A stretch of DNA of 21,883 bases from Myxococcales bacterium (GTDB lineage: Bacteria; Myxococcota; Polyangia; Fen-1088): the NCBI GenBank assembly GCA_003153875.1, contig PMBY01000459.1, positions 1,270-23,152 on the forward strand, written 5' to 3'. Under the pieces are notes generated by a model, which was not told the DNA's origin, did no database searches, and saw only the letters and a program-made list of their open reading frames with translations. Both the position numbers and the translations under genes were made by a program. Below, piece by piece: positions 15,128 to 20,979 of this stretch; positions within the stretch are counted from its first letter, which is position 1; every line of letters begins with the position of its first letter.

Positions 15128-15150
15128 ACAGCACCCTGGCGGGCGGCTAC

Positions 15151-15166
15151 AGCATCTTTCGAGCCA
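15151..15166 (-). promoter_or_regulatory. sigma54 promoter of the OmpA-DUF3494 unit
   Basis: Minus-strand TGGCTCGAAAGATGCT with the central box CCTAACTACCTGAACT (15184-15199) exactly 17 bases upstream. Predicted start is near 15139. Confidence 0.82.
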
Positions 15167-15228
15167 CCGATGCGACGTGAGGCAGTTCAGGTAGTTAGGT
15201 CGCAGACGGGCTTGGAATGACCGGCTGT

Positions 15229-15267
15229 TTCAGTCAAGATGAAGGGGCGTGTCCTTCAATAGGATGG
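15229..15267. promoter_or_regulatory. Conserved upstream activator element (copy E), shared by divergent promoters
   Basis: It holds a perfect inverted repeat TGAAGG-N7-CCTTCA (15240-15258) within the conserved CAGTCAAGATGA and TCAATAGGA flanks. The centre is about 84 bp from the leftward -24 box and about 62 bp from the rightward one at 15311, so one activator site could serve both genes. Confidence 0.65.
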
Positions 15268-15310
15268 AAAGGGCGCGCGGATACCAGCCGGCGATCTGAA
15301 TAAGGCACTG

Positions 15311-15326
15311 TGGCATAAACTGTGCA
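15311..15326 (+). promoter_or_regulatory. sigma54 promoter of the small membrane protein gene
   Basis: TGGCATAAACTGTGCA, exact GG-N10-GC with TGGCA and TGCA boxes. Predicted start is near 15338, 44 bases before the ATG at 15382. Confidence 0.72.
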
Positions 15327-15381
15327 AGCGGCTGTGTTGAGTACAAGAATAGTCACGCCATCGGGCGGAGAGGAATCAGCA

Positions 15382-15639
15382 ATGATGAATGCGTCGTGGT
15401 TGTTGTGGATGGTATTCATCCTTCTGTTTCTGGTGTCTCCGATTGGCTATGGCTGGGGCTACCGCAAATGGGGGCTGCCATACCCGAGATATATTCAGCG
15501 GCGTCGTGGTGCCCGGGCGGCGACGGTCGGCGAGACCGGAGTACTCAGCCATCAGGCTTGGGGATGGGGCGGCGACTTCGTGTGGGCCGTGGTCTTCGTC
15601 GGGCTGCTCTGGGCTATCGTGACGCTTTGGTGGCGCTGA
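15382..15639 (+). CDS. Small Trp-rich two-helix membrane protein
   Basis: An 85-aa protein with helix 1 at about residues 5-21 (SWLLWMVFILLFLVSPI) and helix 2 at about 66-83 (VWAVVFVGLLWAIVTLW). Between them is a basic loop with WGYRKWG and YIQRRRGAR, plus a short Gly/Trp stretch before helix 2. The loop charge predicts both ends outside and the loop in the cytoplasm. No family is recognised. The ATG at 15382 has GAGG nine bases upstream. It converges with the C39-like peptidase gene. Confidence 0.75.
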   Translation: MMNASWLLWMVFILLFLVSPIGYGWGYRKWGLPYPRYIQRRRGARAATVGETGVLSHQAWGWGGDFVWAVVFVGLLWAIVTLWWR

Positions 15640-15647
15640 CATGAAGT

Positions 15648-16214
15648 CTATTGCGGGAAGACCACCAGCGCGACCTGGCCGGCAGCGGCCCACTCGGTGG
15701 CGAAGCCCTGGCGGCTGTCCACTCGCGGGCCATGGGCCGGATCGATCGCGAGGATGCGCTGGTCTTTGCGGTTAATGCCCACGACCACCTCGTAGTGGGA
15801 ATAGACTCCACGACCGTACCGCTTCATCACGCCCACGAGTACCGGACGGTGCGAGTGGATCTCGCGATCGAGGTCAGCGAACTGGCCCTGAATGACAAAG
15901 GCCTGCATACCCTGGTGCCGGGCGAAATCGCGGAGCGCAGCCGCCTTGATGCCCCGATCCGGAGCGGGTGGATTGGCGGCTATGATGCCATCGCGGGTGA
16001 CCGGTCGCTTCCAGTAGCCGAGGACCATGGCCAACGCGGCGGCACCGCAATCTTGGTTGGCGGCCTGGCGCACGGCTGGCACGCCCTCGACGAAGTCCCA
16101 GCCGTCGTCACCCGCGAGGTCGGCGGGTCTTGCATTCCTGGCCGACCCCAGATAACAGCCGCTCGCGCAAAGTGCGAGGAGCGCGGCGGCGAATCTAACC
16201 GTGTTGGCGTGCAC
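15648..16214 (-). CDS. C39-like cysteine peptidase lipoprotein (PA2778-like)
   Basis: A 188-aa lipoprotein (lipobox CASGC, Cys20) with a papain-like C39 fold. The oxyanion Gln50 and catalytic Cys56 lie in VRQAANQDCGAAAL, the His in YSHYEVVVGI (about H140), and the Asp in AIDPA (about D158). All catalytic positions are present. Unlike C39 bacteriocin exporters there is no ABC transporter; it resembles PA2778-type stand-alone periplasmic C39 proteins. It lies six bases after a small membrane protein gene. The start is GTG at 16214. Substrate unknown; the small neighbour product is a candidate. Confidence 0.82.
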   Translation of the reverse strand: MHANTVRFAAALLALCASGCYLGSARNARPADLAGDDGWDFVEGVPAVRQAANQDCGAAALAMVLGYWKRPVTRDGIIAANPPAPDRGIKAAALRDFARHQGMQAFVIQGQFADLDREIHSHRPVLVGVMKRYGRGVYSHYEVVVGINRKDQRILAIDPAHGPRVDSRQGFATEWAAAGQVALVVFPQ

Positions 16215-16220
16215 GGGAAA

Positions 16221-16511
16221 TCAGCGGAGGAAGACAATGAGGAGCACGATGGCGATTACGACGAGCGCGCCGGTCCCGATCCAAATCCCGCCGCGGCCGC
16301 CCTCGAACTCGGCCAGCTGGGGGGTGGCTGCCTCGCGCGCGGCGTAGTTCGACGTGCTCCTCACAGAGTCGTCGACCGGCGCAGATGCGGCGAGCCTGCC
16401 GCCAGGTGCCTCGGTGACCGCCGCCGTAGGCTGGGCAGGAACCGCTGCCCGCGCAATGGACGGAACGCAAAGCAGAACTGCCATCAACACACAGGTCATG
16501 AGCCTTTTCAT
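16221..16511 (-). CDS. Small secreted/membrane partner of the C39 peptidase (PA2779-like)
   Basis: A 96-aa protein with a Sec signal (residues 1-22, ...CVPSIARA), a polar Ala/Pro/Thr-rich middle with NYAAREAATPQLAEFEGG, then a C-terminal helix (IWIGTGALVVIAIVLLIVFLR) ending in a basic residue. This layout, upstream of a C39-like peptidase gene, resembles the PA2779 (DUF6627-like) partner of PA2778; the assignment is by layout rather than clear identity. The GG before the C-terminal helix recalls double-glycine processing sites of C39 peptidases, a tentative point. ATG at 16511 with a GAGG site. Confidence 0.72.
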   Translation of the reverse strand: MKRLMTCVLMAVLLCVPSIARAAVPAQPTAAVTEAPGGRLAASAPVDDSVRSTSNYAAREAATPQLAEFEGGRGGIWIGTGALVVIAIVLLIVFLR

Positions 16512-16523
16512 TGAGCATCCTCG

Positions 16524-16805
16524 CTAGGTTGGGCTGACGGCGCTGCGGGGCTTCCCCAACAGGGCCACGATTTTCTCCCAAGTATCCTTGTGCACAGTTC
16601 TGCGCGGAAGCACGCCCGCCATGACCGTGGGAGATTTGCCTGTCTTTTGCACACCTCGGTCGAGGTGCTCTAGGTCGAGGTATTCCTCGCCATCCAAGAG
16701 ACGAAGGGCCGTCTCTGCCGTGCTCACGCTGGCGACTTCACCGTCGGAAAGCAGCTTCAGGACATTTTCGCGGGTCAAGTTCTCGGTTCGCAGGTCGTTG
16801 TTCAT
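16524..16805 (-). CDS. Hypothetical 93-aa protein
   Basis: A soluble, acidic-to-neutral protein with NLTRENVLKLLSDGEVASVSTAETALRLLDGEEYLDLEHLDRGVQK, predicted helical, followed by a segment with PRRTVHKDTWEKIVALLG. I recognise no named domain. The ATG at 16805 has GGAG six bases upstream; an in-frame TTG at 16817 would consume that site and is less likely. First gene of the C39-peptidase unit, downstream of the sigma54 promoter at 16856. Confidence 0.75.
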   Translation of the reverse strand: MNNDLRTENLTRENVLKLLSDGEVASVSTAETALRLLDGEEYLDLEHLDRGVQKTGKSPTVMAGVLPRRTVHKDTWEKIVALLGKPRSAVSPT

Positions 16806-16855
16806 GTTCGGCTCCAATCAGGCGGTTGCGTCTCTTGGGGATGAATTTCATTTGC

Positions 16856-16871
16856 TGCACGATGTGTGCCG
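16856..16871 (-). promoter_or_regulatory. sigma54 promoter of the C39-peptidase unit
   Basis: Minus-strand CGGCACACATCGTGCA, exact GG-N10-GC with GGCAC and TGCA boxes. Predicted start is near 16844, about 40 bases before the ATG at 16805. Confidence 0.72.
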
Positions 16872-16932
16872 AGAGTCGGGGAGTGCGTTCCTGCGCCACC
16901 AGGGGCTTTGCCGGCGCGGGAGACCGCGTGCC

Positions 16933-16964
16933 CGGTCATTGTGAAGGGGCCCTCAGTCAATACG
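16933..16964. promoter_or_regulatory. Conserved upstream activator element (copy G), between divergent promoters
   Basis: It shares TGAAGGGGC and TCAATA with copy E and has the TGA-N12-TCA core (16942-16959). The centre is about 80 bp from the leftward -24 box and about 135 bp from the rightward one at 17084. The rest of the 364-base gap shows nothing else I can name. Confidence 0.55.
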
Positions 16965-17083
16965 GTTCAGTTGGACGACCCATGCGCGGTCTTTGAGCTG
17001 GCTTGACAGGCCTGCCTCGGCGGCGGGGCGGAAGGCCGCACCTTTTGCGCGATCTGGCCCACGCGAACCGCGATTTCAGGTGA

Positions 17084-17099
17084 TGGCACGCATTGTGCT
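17084..17099 (+). promoter_or_regulatory. sigma54 promoter of the Gly-rich secreted protein gene
   Basis: TGGCACGCATTGTGCT is one mismatch from the sigma54 consensus TGGCACG-N4-TTGCW. Predicted start is near 17111, 59 bases before the GTG at 17170. Confidence 0.82.
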
Positions 17100-17169
17100 G
17101 CTTCCTTCAATCGACGATACGGCGTGGAGCCAGAACAGGCGCACGGTTGTTTCGTCATGAGGTGTTGTC

Positions 17170-17865
17170 GTGAAGATCAAGCTGACTTTCGCCCTTTGTT
17201 TCTTGTTTCTGGGGTCCGGCCTTGCCCAAGCCCAGAACATGAGCGCAGTCGATAATTCAACGAACCAGACTTCGCAGGCTGGCCCTCCTCCACAAGCGGC
17301 GCAACCATCAACGCCGGCGCCCGAGCAGCAGCCACCGGCACCGCCGCAGCAGCCACTCCCACCCGGCCAAGCCCAGCCTCAGACACAGCCGCGCGCAGGG
17401 ACTGAGGCTGCGGCGGGCGATGGCCAGTGGGTGTACACGAGCGATTATGGATGGATTTGGATGCCCTACGGCAGTCAGTACACCTACGAGGGGGCGGCCA
17501 GCGATGCGTCTCCCTATTCCTACGTCTACTACCCCAGCTACGGATGGACGTGGTTGGCAGCACCCTGGATTTGGGGCTGGGGGATCTATCCCTACTTCGG
17601 ACCTCGCGGTCCAAGCGGCTTTGGTTGGTATCGCGGACTATACCGGGCCGGGTATGGATGGGGCGGATACCGCGGCGGCGGCTACGGCGGATACCGCGGC
17701 GGCAACGGCAGCCGCGCTGGTTTCGGTGGTGGCTATCGTGGTGGGGGGGCCTATCGCGCTGGCGGTGGATTCCGCGGCGGCGGTGGTTTCCACGGCGGCG
17801 GTGGGTTCCGCGGCGGCGGCGGTGGCGGCTCGCGTGGCGGTGGACATGGCGGCGGACATCGCTGA
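17170..17865 (+). CDS. Secreted Pro-rich, Trp/Tyr-rich, Gly/Arg-rich protein
   Basis: 231 aa in four parts: a signal peptide (residues 1-21), a Pro/Gln-rich linker (about 38-80), a Tyr/Trp-rich domain (about 86-155) with repeated short motifs (YGWIWMPYGS, YGWTWLAAPWIWGWG), then a Gly/Arg/Tyr tail to the end (GGYRGG, GGGFHGGGGF, RGGGHGGGHR). The YGW repeats recall DUF6600-type cell-surface proteins, but I do not claim membership. The Gly/Arg tail is low complexity and may bind polyanions or self-associate. The start is GTG at 17170 with GAGG about seven bases upstream. It converges with grpE, with 107 bases between and no obvious terminator. Confidence 0.8.
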   Translation: MKIKLTFALCFLFLGSGLAQAQNMSAVDNSTNQTSQAGPPPQAAQPSTPAPEQQPPAPPQQPLPPGQAQPQTQPRAGTEAAAGDGQWVYTSDYGWIWMPYGSQYTYEGAASDASPYSYVYYPSYGWTWLAAPWIWGWGIYPYFGPRGPSGFGWYRGLYRAGYGWGGYRGGGYGGYRGGNGSRAGFGGGYRGGGAYRAGGGFRGGGGFHGGGGFRGGGGGGSRGGGHGGGHR

Positions 17866-17972
17866 AGGCGGTCGTTGTGCGCGCGTCAGGATCGATGCTC
17901 GTCCTCGTGGCAGCGGGCTTCTTCCTGCTGAGCGTGTTGCGCCGCTCAAGAACCTGACCGCCGGCCCGGAGG

Positions 17973-18611
17973 TCATCGCCAGTGGTGTCGATGTCCACGC
18001 CCTGCGGCGACGACTCTGTGGTCTGCACCTCGTTCCTGATCCAGGCGGCTGGCGACGGGCGGCGGTGCCGGTGGCGCCGAAGCGACCACGACGGTGGCTG
18101 GGCGAAGCAGTCGTTCACCCGCACGATAGCCTTTCTGGAGTTCGTGGAGCACTGTGCCCGGCGTCGCTTCGGCGCTGGGTGCTTGCGAGACTGCGTGGTG
18201 CACGTGCGGATCAAACGCCTGGCCTTTGGCCTCGATGGGCGTGACTGAATAGCGCTCCAACTTGGCCTTGAAAAGGCGCAGAACCAATTCGACGCCATCG
18301 CGTACTGATTTGACGTCCTTCTCGCCGCCTTCTCTCCACGAGGCGATGGCACGCTCCAGGTTGTCCGCGACCTCCAGGAAGTCGCACAGAATGGTCTCGC
18401 GTGCTTTGGTTTCGTGCTCGCTCATCTCGTTGCGAAGGCGCCTCTTGTAGTTGTCGAGGTCGTTCTTCTCGGCTTCCAGAGCGGCCACCCGTTGCTCCAG
18501 GCTGGCCACCGTTGGGGGCGACTCTATGTCGGACATCGGGCCTGCAGCCGCCGATGGTCCGGCGTCGGAGGTTGCGTCCGATCTGCGGGGCGATTCGCTG
18601 TCGTCAATCAT
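17973..18611 (-). CDS. grpE: GrpE nucleotide exchange factor
   Basis: About 212 aa from the ATG at 18611. An acidic/Pro N-terminal tail precedes the long coiled coil (VASLEQRVAALEAEKNDLDNYKRRL) and the GrpE signatures: FLEVADNLERAI, DGVELVLRLFKAKLERYSVTPIEAKGQAFDPHVHHAV and the C-terminal wing TVLHELQKGYRAGERLLRPATVVVA. GrpE releases ADP from DnaK. The last ~35 residues (Ala/Pro then Arg/His-rich) are an unusual extension. No dnaK or dnaJ is adjacent. An upstream TTG at 18620 is less likely. It is probably a second, stress-specific GrpE under sigma54, since a housekeeping copy would be expected next to dnaK elsewhere. Confidence 0.9.
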   Translation of the reverse strand: MIDDSESPRRSDATSDAGPSAAAGPMSDIESPPTVASLEQRVAALEAEKNDLDNYKRRLRNEMSEHETKARETILCDFLEVADNLERAIASWREGGEKDVKSVRDGVELVLRLFKAKLERYSVTPIEAKGQAFDPHVHHAVSQAPSAEATPGTVLHELQKGYRAGERLLRPATVVVASAPPAPPPVASRLDQERGADHRVVAAGRGHRHHWR

Positions 18612-18624
18612 GGTGCTCAATTTC

Positions 18625-18663
18625 GCGCGGAATGCTGCCGCGCCCTCCTCCCATGAAGGGAGG
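18625..18663 (-). other. Two stem-loops in the grpE 5' leader
   Basis: CCTCCC-N5-GGGAGG (18647-18663) and GCGCGG-N7-CCGCGC (18625-18643), both perfect 6-bp stems, lie between the sigma54 start and the grpE ATG. The GGGAGG strand resembles a ribosome site but is about 33 bases from the ATG. They may be a structured or temperature-sensitive leader; function is inferred only. Confidence 0.5.
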
Positions 18664-18679
18664 TCTGCTACCTAGCAAC

Positions 18680-18695
18680 AGCAAGATGCGCGCCA
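18680..18695 (-). promoter_or_regulatory. grpE: sigma54 promoter of grpE
   Basis: Minus-strand TGGCGCGCATCTTGCT, one mismatch from the sigma54 consensus. Predicted start is near 18668, leaving a leader of about 57 bases. Confidence 0.8.
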
Positions 18696-18735
18696 TAGCG
18701 CTCATCAGCACATGCCGCGAGGGCGCGTTGCTCGG

Positions 18736-18773
18736 TGCAATCAATATGAATGATCGTGTCCGTCGCTTCGAAG
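18736..18773. promoter_or_regulatory. Conserved upstream activator element (copy F), between divergent promoters
   Basis: CAATCAATATGA, then after 13 bases TCGCTTCGAAGG; an internal CGTGTCC is identical to copy E. Its centre is about 62 bp from the grpE -24 box, 20 bp or two helical turns closer than in most copies, and about 136 bp from the rightward -24 box at 18890. The central box found in copies A-E is absent. Confidence 0.55.
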
Positions 18774-18889
18774 GAGTTGGTATTGGGCGCCGGTGAGCGT
18801 CAGGGCCCGCCGAAAAAGAACCAGCAGCATGGGAGGAGAAACGGCGCACATTCTGCGGCCAGTGGCTCTCTGCGACTGCGTCGCAGTCC

Positions 18890-18905
18890 TGGTACACATC
18901 GTGCT
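18890..18905 (+). promoter_or_regulatory. sigma54 promoter of the MacAB-like operon
   Basis: TGGTACACATCGTGCT, exact GG-N10-GC, nearly the same as the promoter at 16856. Predicted start is near 18917, directly before the AGGAG ribosome site of the gene at 18933. Confidence 0.72.
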
Positions 18906-18932
18906 TATTCCTTCGCCCACAGGAGACTATAG

Positions 18933-20249
18933 GTGATTGCCACAAGCACTATCGCAGGGCCGACAGACGAGCCGAAACCAGGTCCAGTCGCCACGCTGGC
19001 CAGCGCCGCACCCGCCAGCCCGATCAACATCGCTCCGAAGAAGTCTTGGCTGGGAATGCACCGAAACAGAATCATCGCCCTGCTGGTGCTGGTGCTGGTT
19101 CCGCTCATTGCTCTCGCCGGCTTCGCCTGGTACCGACGCAGCCATCCCACCGGGTCAGGGTTCCGCACTGTGCGGGTCGTGCGTGTCGACATCACCGAAC
19201 GGGTGACCGCCACCGGGACTCTGCAGCCAGTAATCACTTCGCCGGTGGGCGCGCAGGTGTCCGGTATCGTCGCCAAGCTCCACGCCGATTTCAATTCCGA
19301 GGTGAAGGCCGGAGATCTCCTGGTGGAGCTGGATCCGGCGCTATTCCAGAACGCGGTGGCGATGGCGACCGCGCAGCTCGCCCAGTCCAAGGCGAACCTG
19401 ACCAGCGCGCACGCGAGCGCGCGCGGCGCCGTCAGCGTGCGCGACCGCACGCGGGTGCTTGAGCGCAAGTCTCTGGTGAGCGGCGCCGATCTGGACGCGA
19501 GCGAGGCGGTGTTCGGCCAGACCGCCGGGCAATCGCGCTCCGGCGCTGCGCAGATCGCGCAGGCGTATGCCCAGCTCGACAAAGCCAAGCTGGATCTCCA
19601 GCACTCGATCATTCGCGCGCCGGTGGACGGAACTGTCATCTCGCGGAATATCGACGTTGGTCAAGCCGTGGCAGCGACTTTGACGGCTCCCACCCTCTTC
19701 ACGATCGCACGGGATCTGCACCACATGCAGGTCCACGCCGCCGTGGATGAGGCAGACATCGGCGGGGTTCACACTGGCCAGAACGCGACATTCACGGTGG
19801 ACGCCTTCCGTGATCAGACTTTTGGCGCGGTCGTGCACGAGGTGCGGAACGCGCCGCAGACGTTATCGAACGTGGTGACCTACGATGTCGTGCTCGACGT
19901 GGAGAACCCTGACCTTAAGCTGCGCCCGGGGATGACGGCCAACGTGCTGATTCTCATCGTGCAGAAGAGCCAGGTCACGGCCGTGCCAAACGAGGCCCTG
20001 CGTTTTCGGCCGGCAACCGGGCCAGCCACAGCGGGCAGCATGAAAGTCGTACCCCCGGGCGTCCAGCAGAGCGCGGCGGTTTACGTGGTGGAAGGCGGCC
20101 GCGCGGTGCGGGTCGCCATCAAGACTGGCGTGACCGACGGGAACATGACCGAGGTGGAGAATCTGGAACCGGGCCGCGAGGTGATCGTCGACGTAATCCG
20201 AGACAAGAGCAAGGCACCCGCTGCCGGAGGCGTCGGCCATGGCAGCTGA
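18933..20249 (+). CDS. MacA-like periplasmic adaptor (membrane fusion protein)
   Basis: A 438-aa HlyD/RND-type adaptor. After a 45-residue Pro/Ala-rich cytoplasmic extension there is one transmembrane helix (about 46-67, IIALLVLVLVPLIALAGFAWY). Then come a first lipoyl half (GTLQPVITSPVGAQVSGIV, with VKAGDLLVELDP), an alpha-hairpin (about 140-225), a second lipoyl half (IRAPVDGTVISRNIDVGQAV) and a beta-barrel domain (AAVDEADIGGVHTGQNATFTV, with LRPGMTANVLI). Known MacA-like adaptors link an inner-membrane MacB-type ABC exporter to a TolC channel. The GTG start at 18933 has an AGGAG site. It overlaps the ATPase gene by 11 bases. No TolC gene is in the window. Confidence 0.92.
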   Translation: MIATSTIAGPTDEPKPGPVATLASAAPASPINIAPKKSWLGMHRNRIIALLVLVLVPLIALAGFAWYRRSHPTGSGFRTVRVVRVDITERVTATGTLQPVITSPVGAQVSGIVAKLHADFNSEVKAGDLLVELDPALFQNAVAMATAQLAQSKANLTSAHASARGAVSVRDRTRVLERKSLVSGADLDASEAVFGQTAGQSRSGAAQIAQAYAQLDKAKLDLQHSIIRAPVDGTVISRNIDVGQAVAATLTAPTLFTIARDLHHMQVHAAVDEADIGGVHTGQNATFTVDAFRDQTFGAVVHEVRNAPQTLSNVVTYDVVLDVENPDLKLRPGMTANVLILIVQKSQVTAVPNEALRFRPATGPATAGSMKVVPPGVQQSAAVYVVEGGRAVRVAIKTGVTDGNMTEVENLEPGREVIVDVIRDKSKAPAAGGVGHGS

Positions 20250-20979
20250 GCCGATCATCCGGCTGGCGGGCATCAGCAAGACCTACAAAACTGGCGAGGT
20301 CGAGGTGCACGCCCTGGTCGATGTGGACCTGACAGTCGAAAAGATCGAGATGCTCGCGATCATGGGTCCCTCTGGCTCGGGCAAATCGACGCTGATGAAT
20401 TTGCTCGGCTGTCTGGATCAGCCCACCAGCGGCAGCTATCTCTTCGAGGGGCGCGAGGTCGCGACCCTGCAGAAGCATGATCTCTCGGCGCTGCGCCTCT
20501 CGGCATTTGGGTTCGTGTTTCAGGGCTTTCAGCTCATCGCGCGCACCAGCGCTCTCGACAACGTGGCACTCCCGCTGGTGTATGCCGACGTGCCGGTGGA
20601 CGAGCGCAGAGCGCGGGCTATGGAGGCGCTGGCGCGGGTTGGGCTGGCGGGGCGCGAGGACAGCACCTCCGCGCAGCTCTCCGGTGGCCAGCAACAGCGG
20701 GTGGCCATCGCCCGCGCGCTGGTGAACCGGCCGCGCCTGATCTTGGCCGACGAACCCACTGGCGCGCTCGACACGCGCACCTCGGTGGAAGTTTTGGGCC
20801 TGGTTCAGTCCCTGCACAAGAGCGGGATCACCGTGGTGATGGTCACGCACGAGCCGGACATAGCCGCCTATGCCGACCGGCTGGTAGTGGTGCGCGATGG
20901 GCGAATCCAGTCGGACAAGACACAAATCCCCCACGATGCGGTGGCTGACCTCGCCGCCATGCCGGAGAAAGCAGCTTGA
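20239..20979 (+). CDS. MacB/LolD-type ABC transporter ATPase
   Basis: A 246-aa ATPase with Walker [10 protein letters not shown] (43-51), Q-loop Gln95 in FVFQGF, signature LSGGQQQR (147-154), Walker B LILADEPT (167-174), D-loop GALD and switch His in VTHEPD (about 204). It belongs to the MacB/FtsE/LolD group, exporting peptides, macrolides or lipoproteins, and powers the permease encoded next. Start ATG with GGAGG eight bases upstream, inside the end of the adaptor gene. The stop overlaps the permease start (TTGA). Confidence 0.95.
   Translation: MAAEPIIRLAGISKTYKTGEVEVHALVDVDLTVEKIEMLAIMGPSGSGKSTLMNLLGCLDQPTSGSYLFEGREVATLQKHDLSALRLSAFGFVFQGFQLIARTSALDNVALPLVYADVPVDERRARAMEALARVGLAGREDSTSAQLSGGQQQRVAIARALVNRPRLILADEPTGALDTRTSVEVLGLVQSLHKSGITVVMVTHEPDIAAYADRLVVVRDGRIQSDKTQIPHDAVADLAAMPEKAA

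Noticed and set aside
15166..15199. Central box GAACT read as the -35 of an ECF sigma promoter
   Set aside because: The distance to any CGAA-like -10 would be about 21 bases, too long for ECF promoters, while the downstream sequence fits sigma54 exactly.
18646..18664. CCTCCC/GGGAGG stem considered as a rho-independent terminator
   Set aside because: No U-tract follows on either strand and it lies within the predicted grpE leader.
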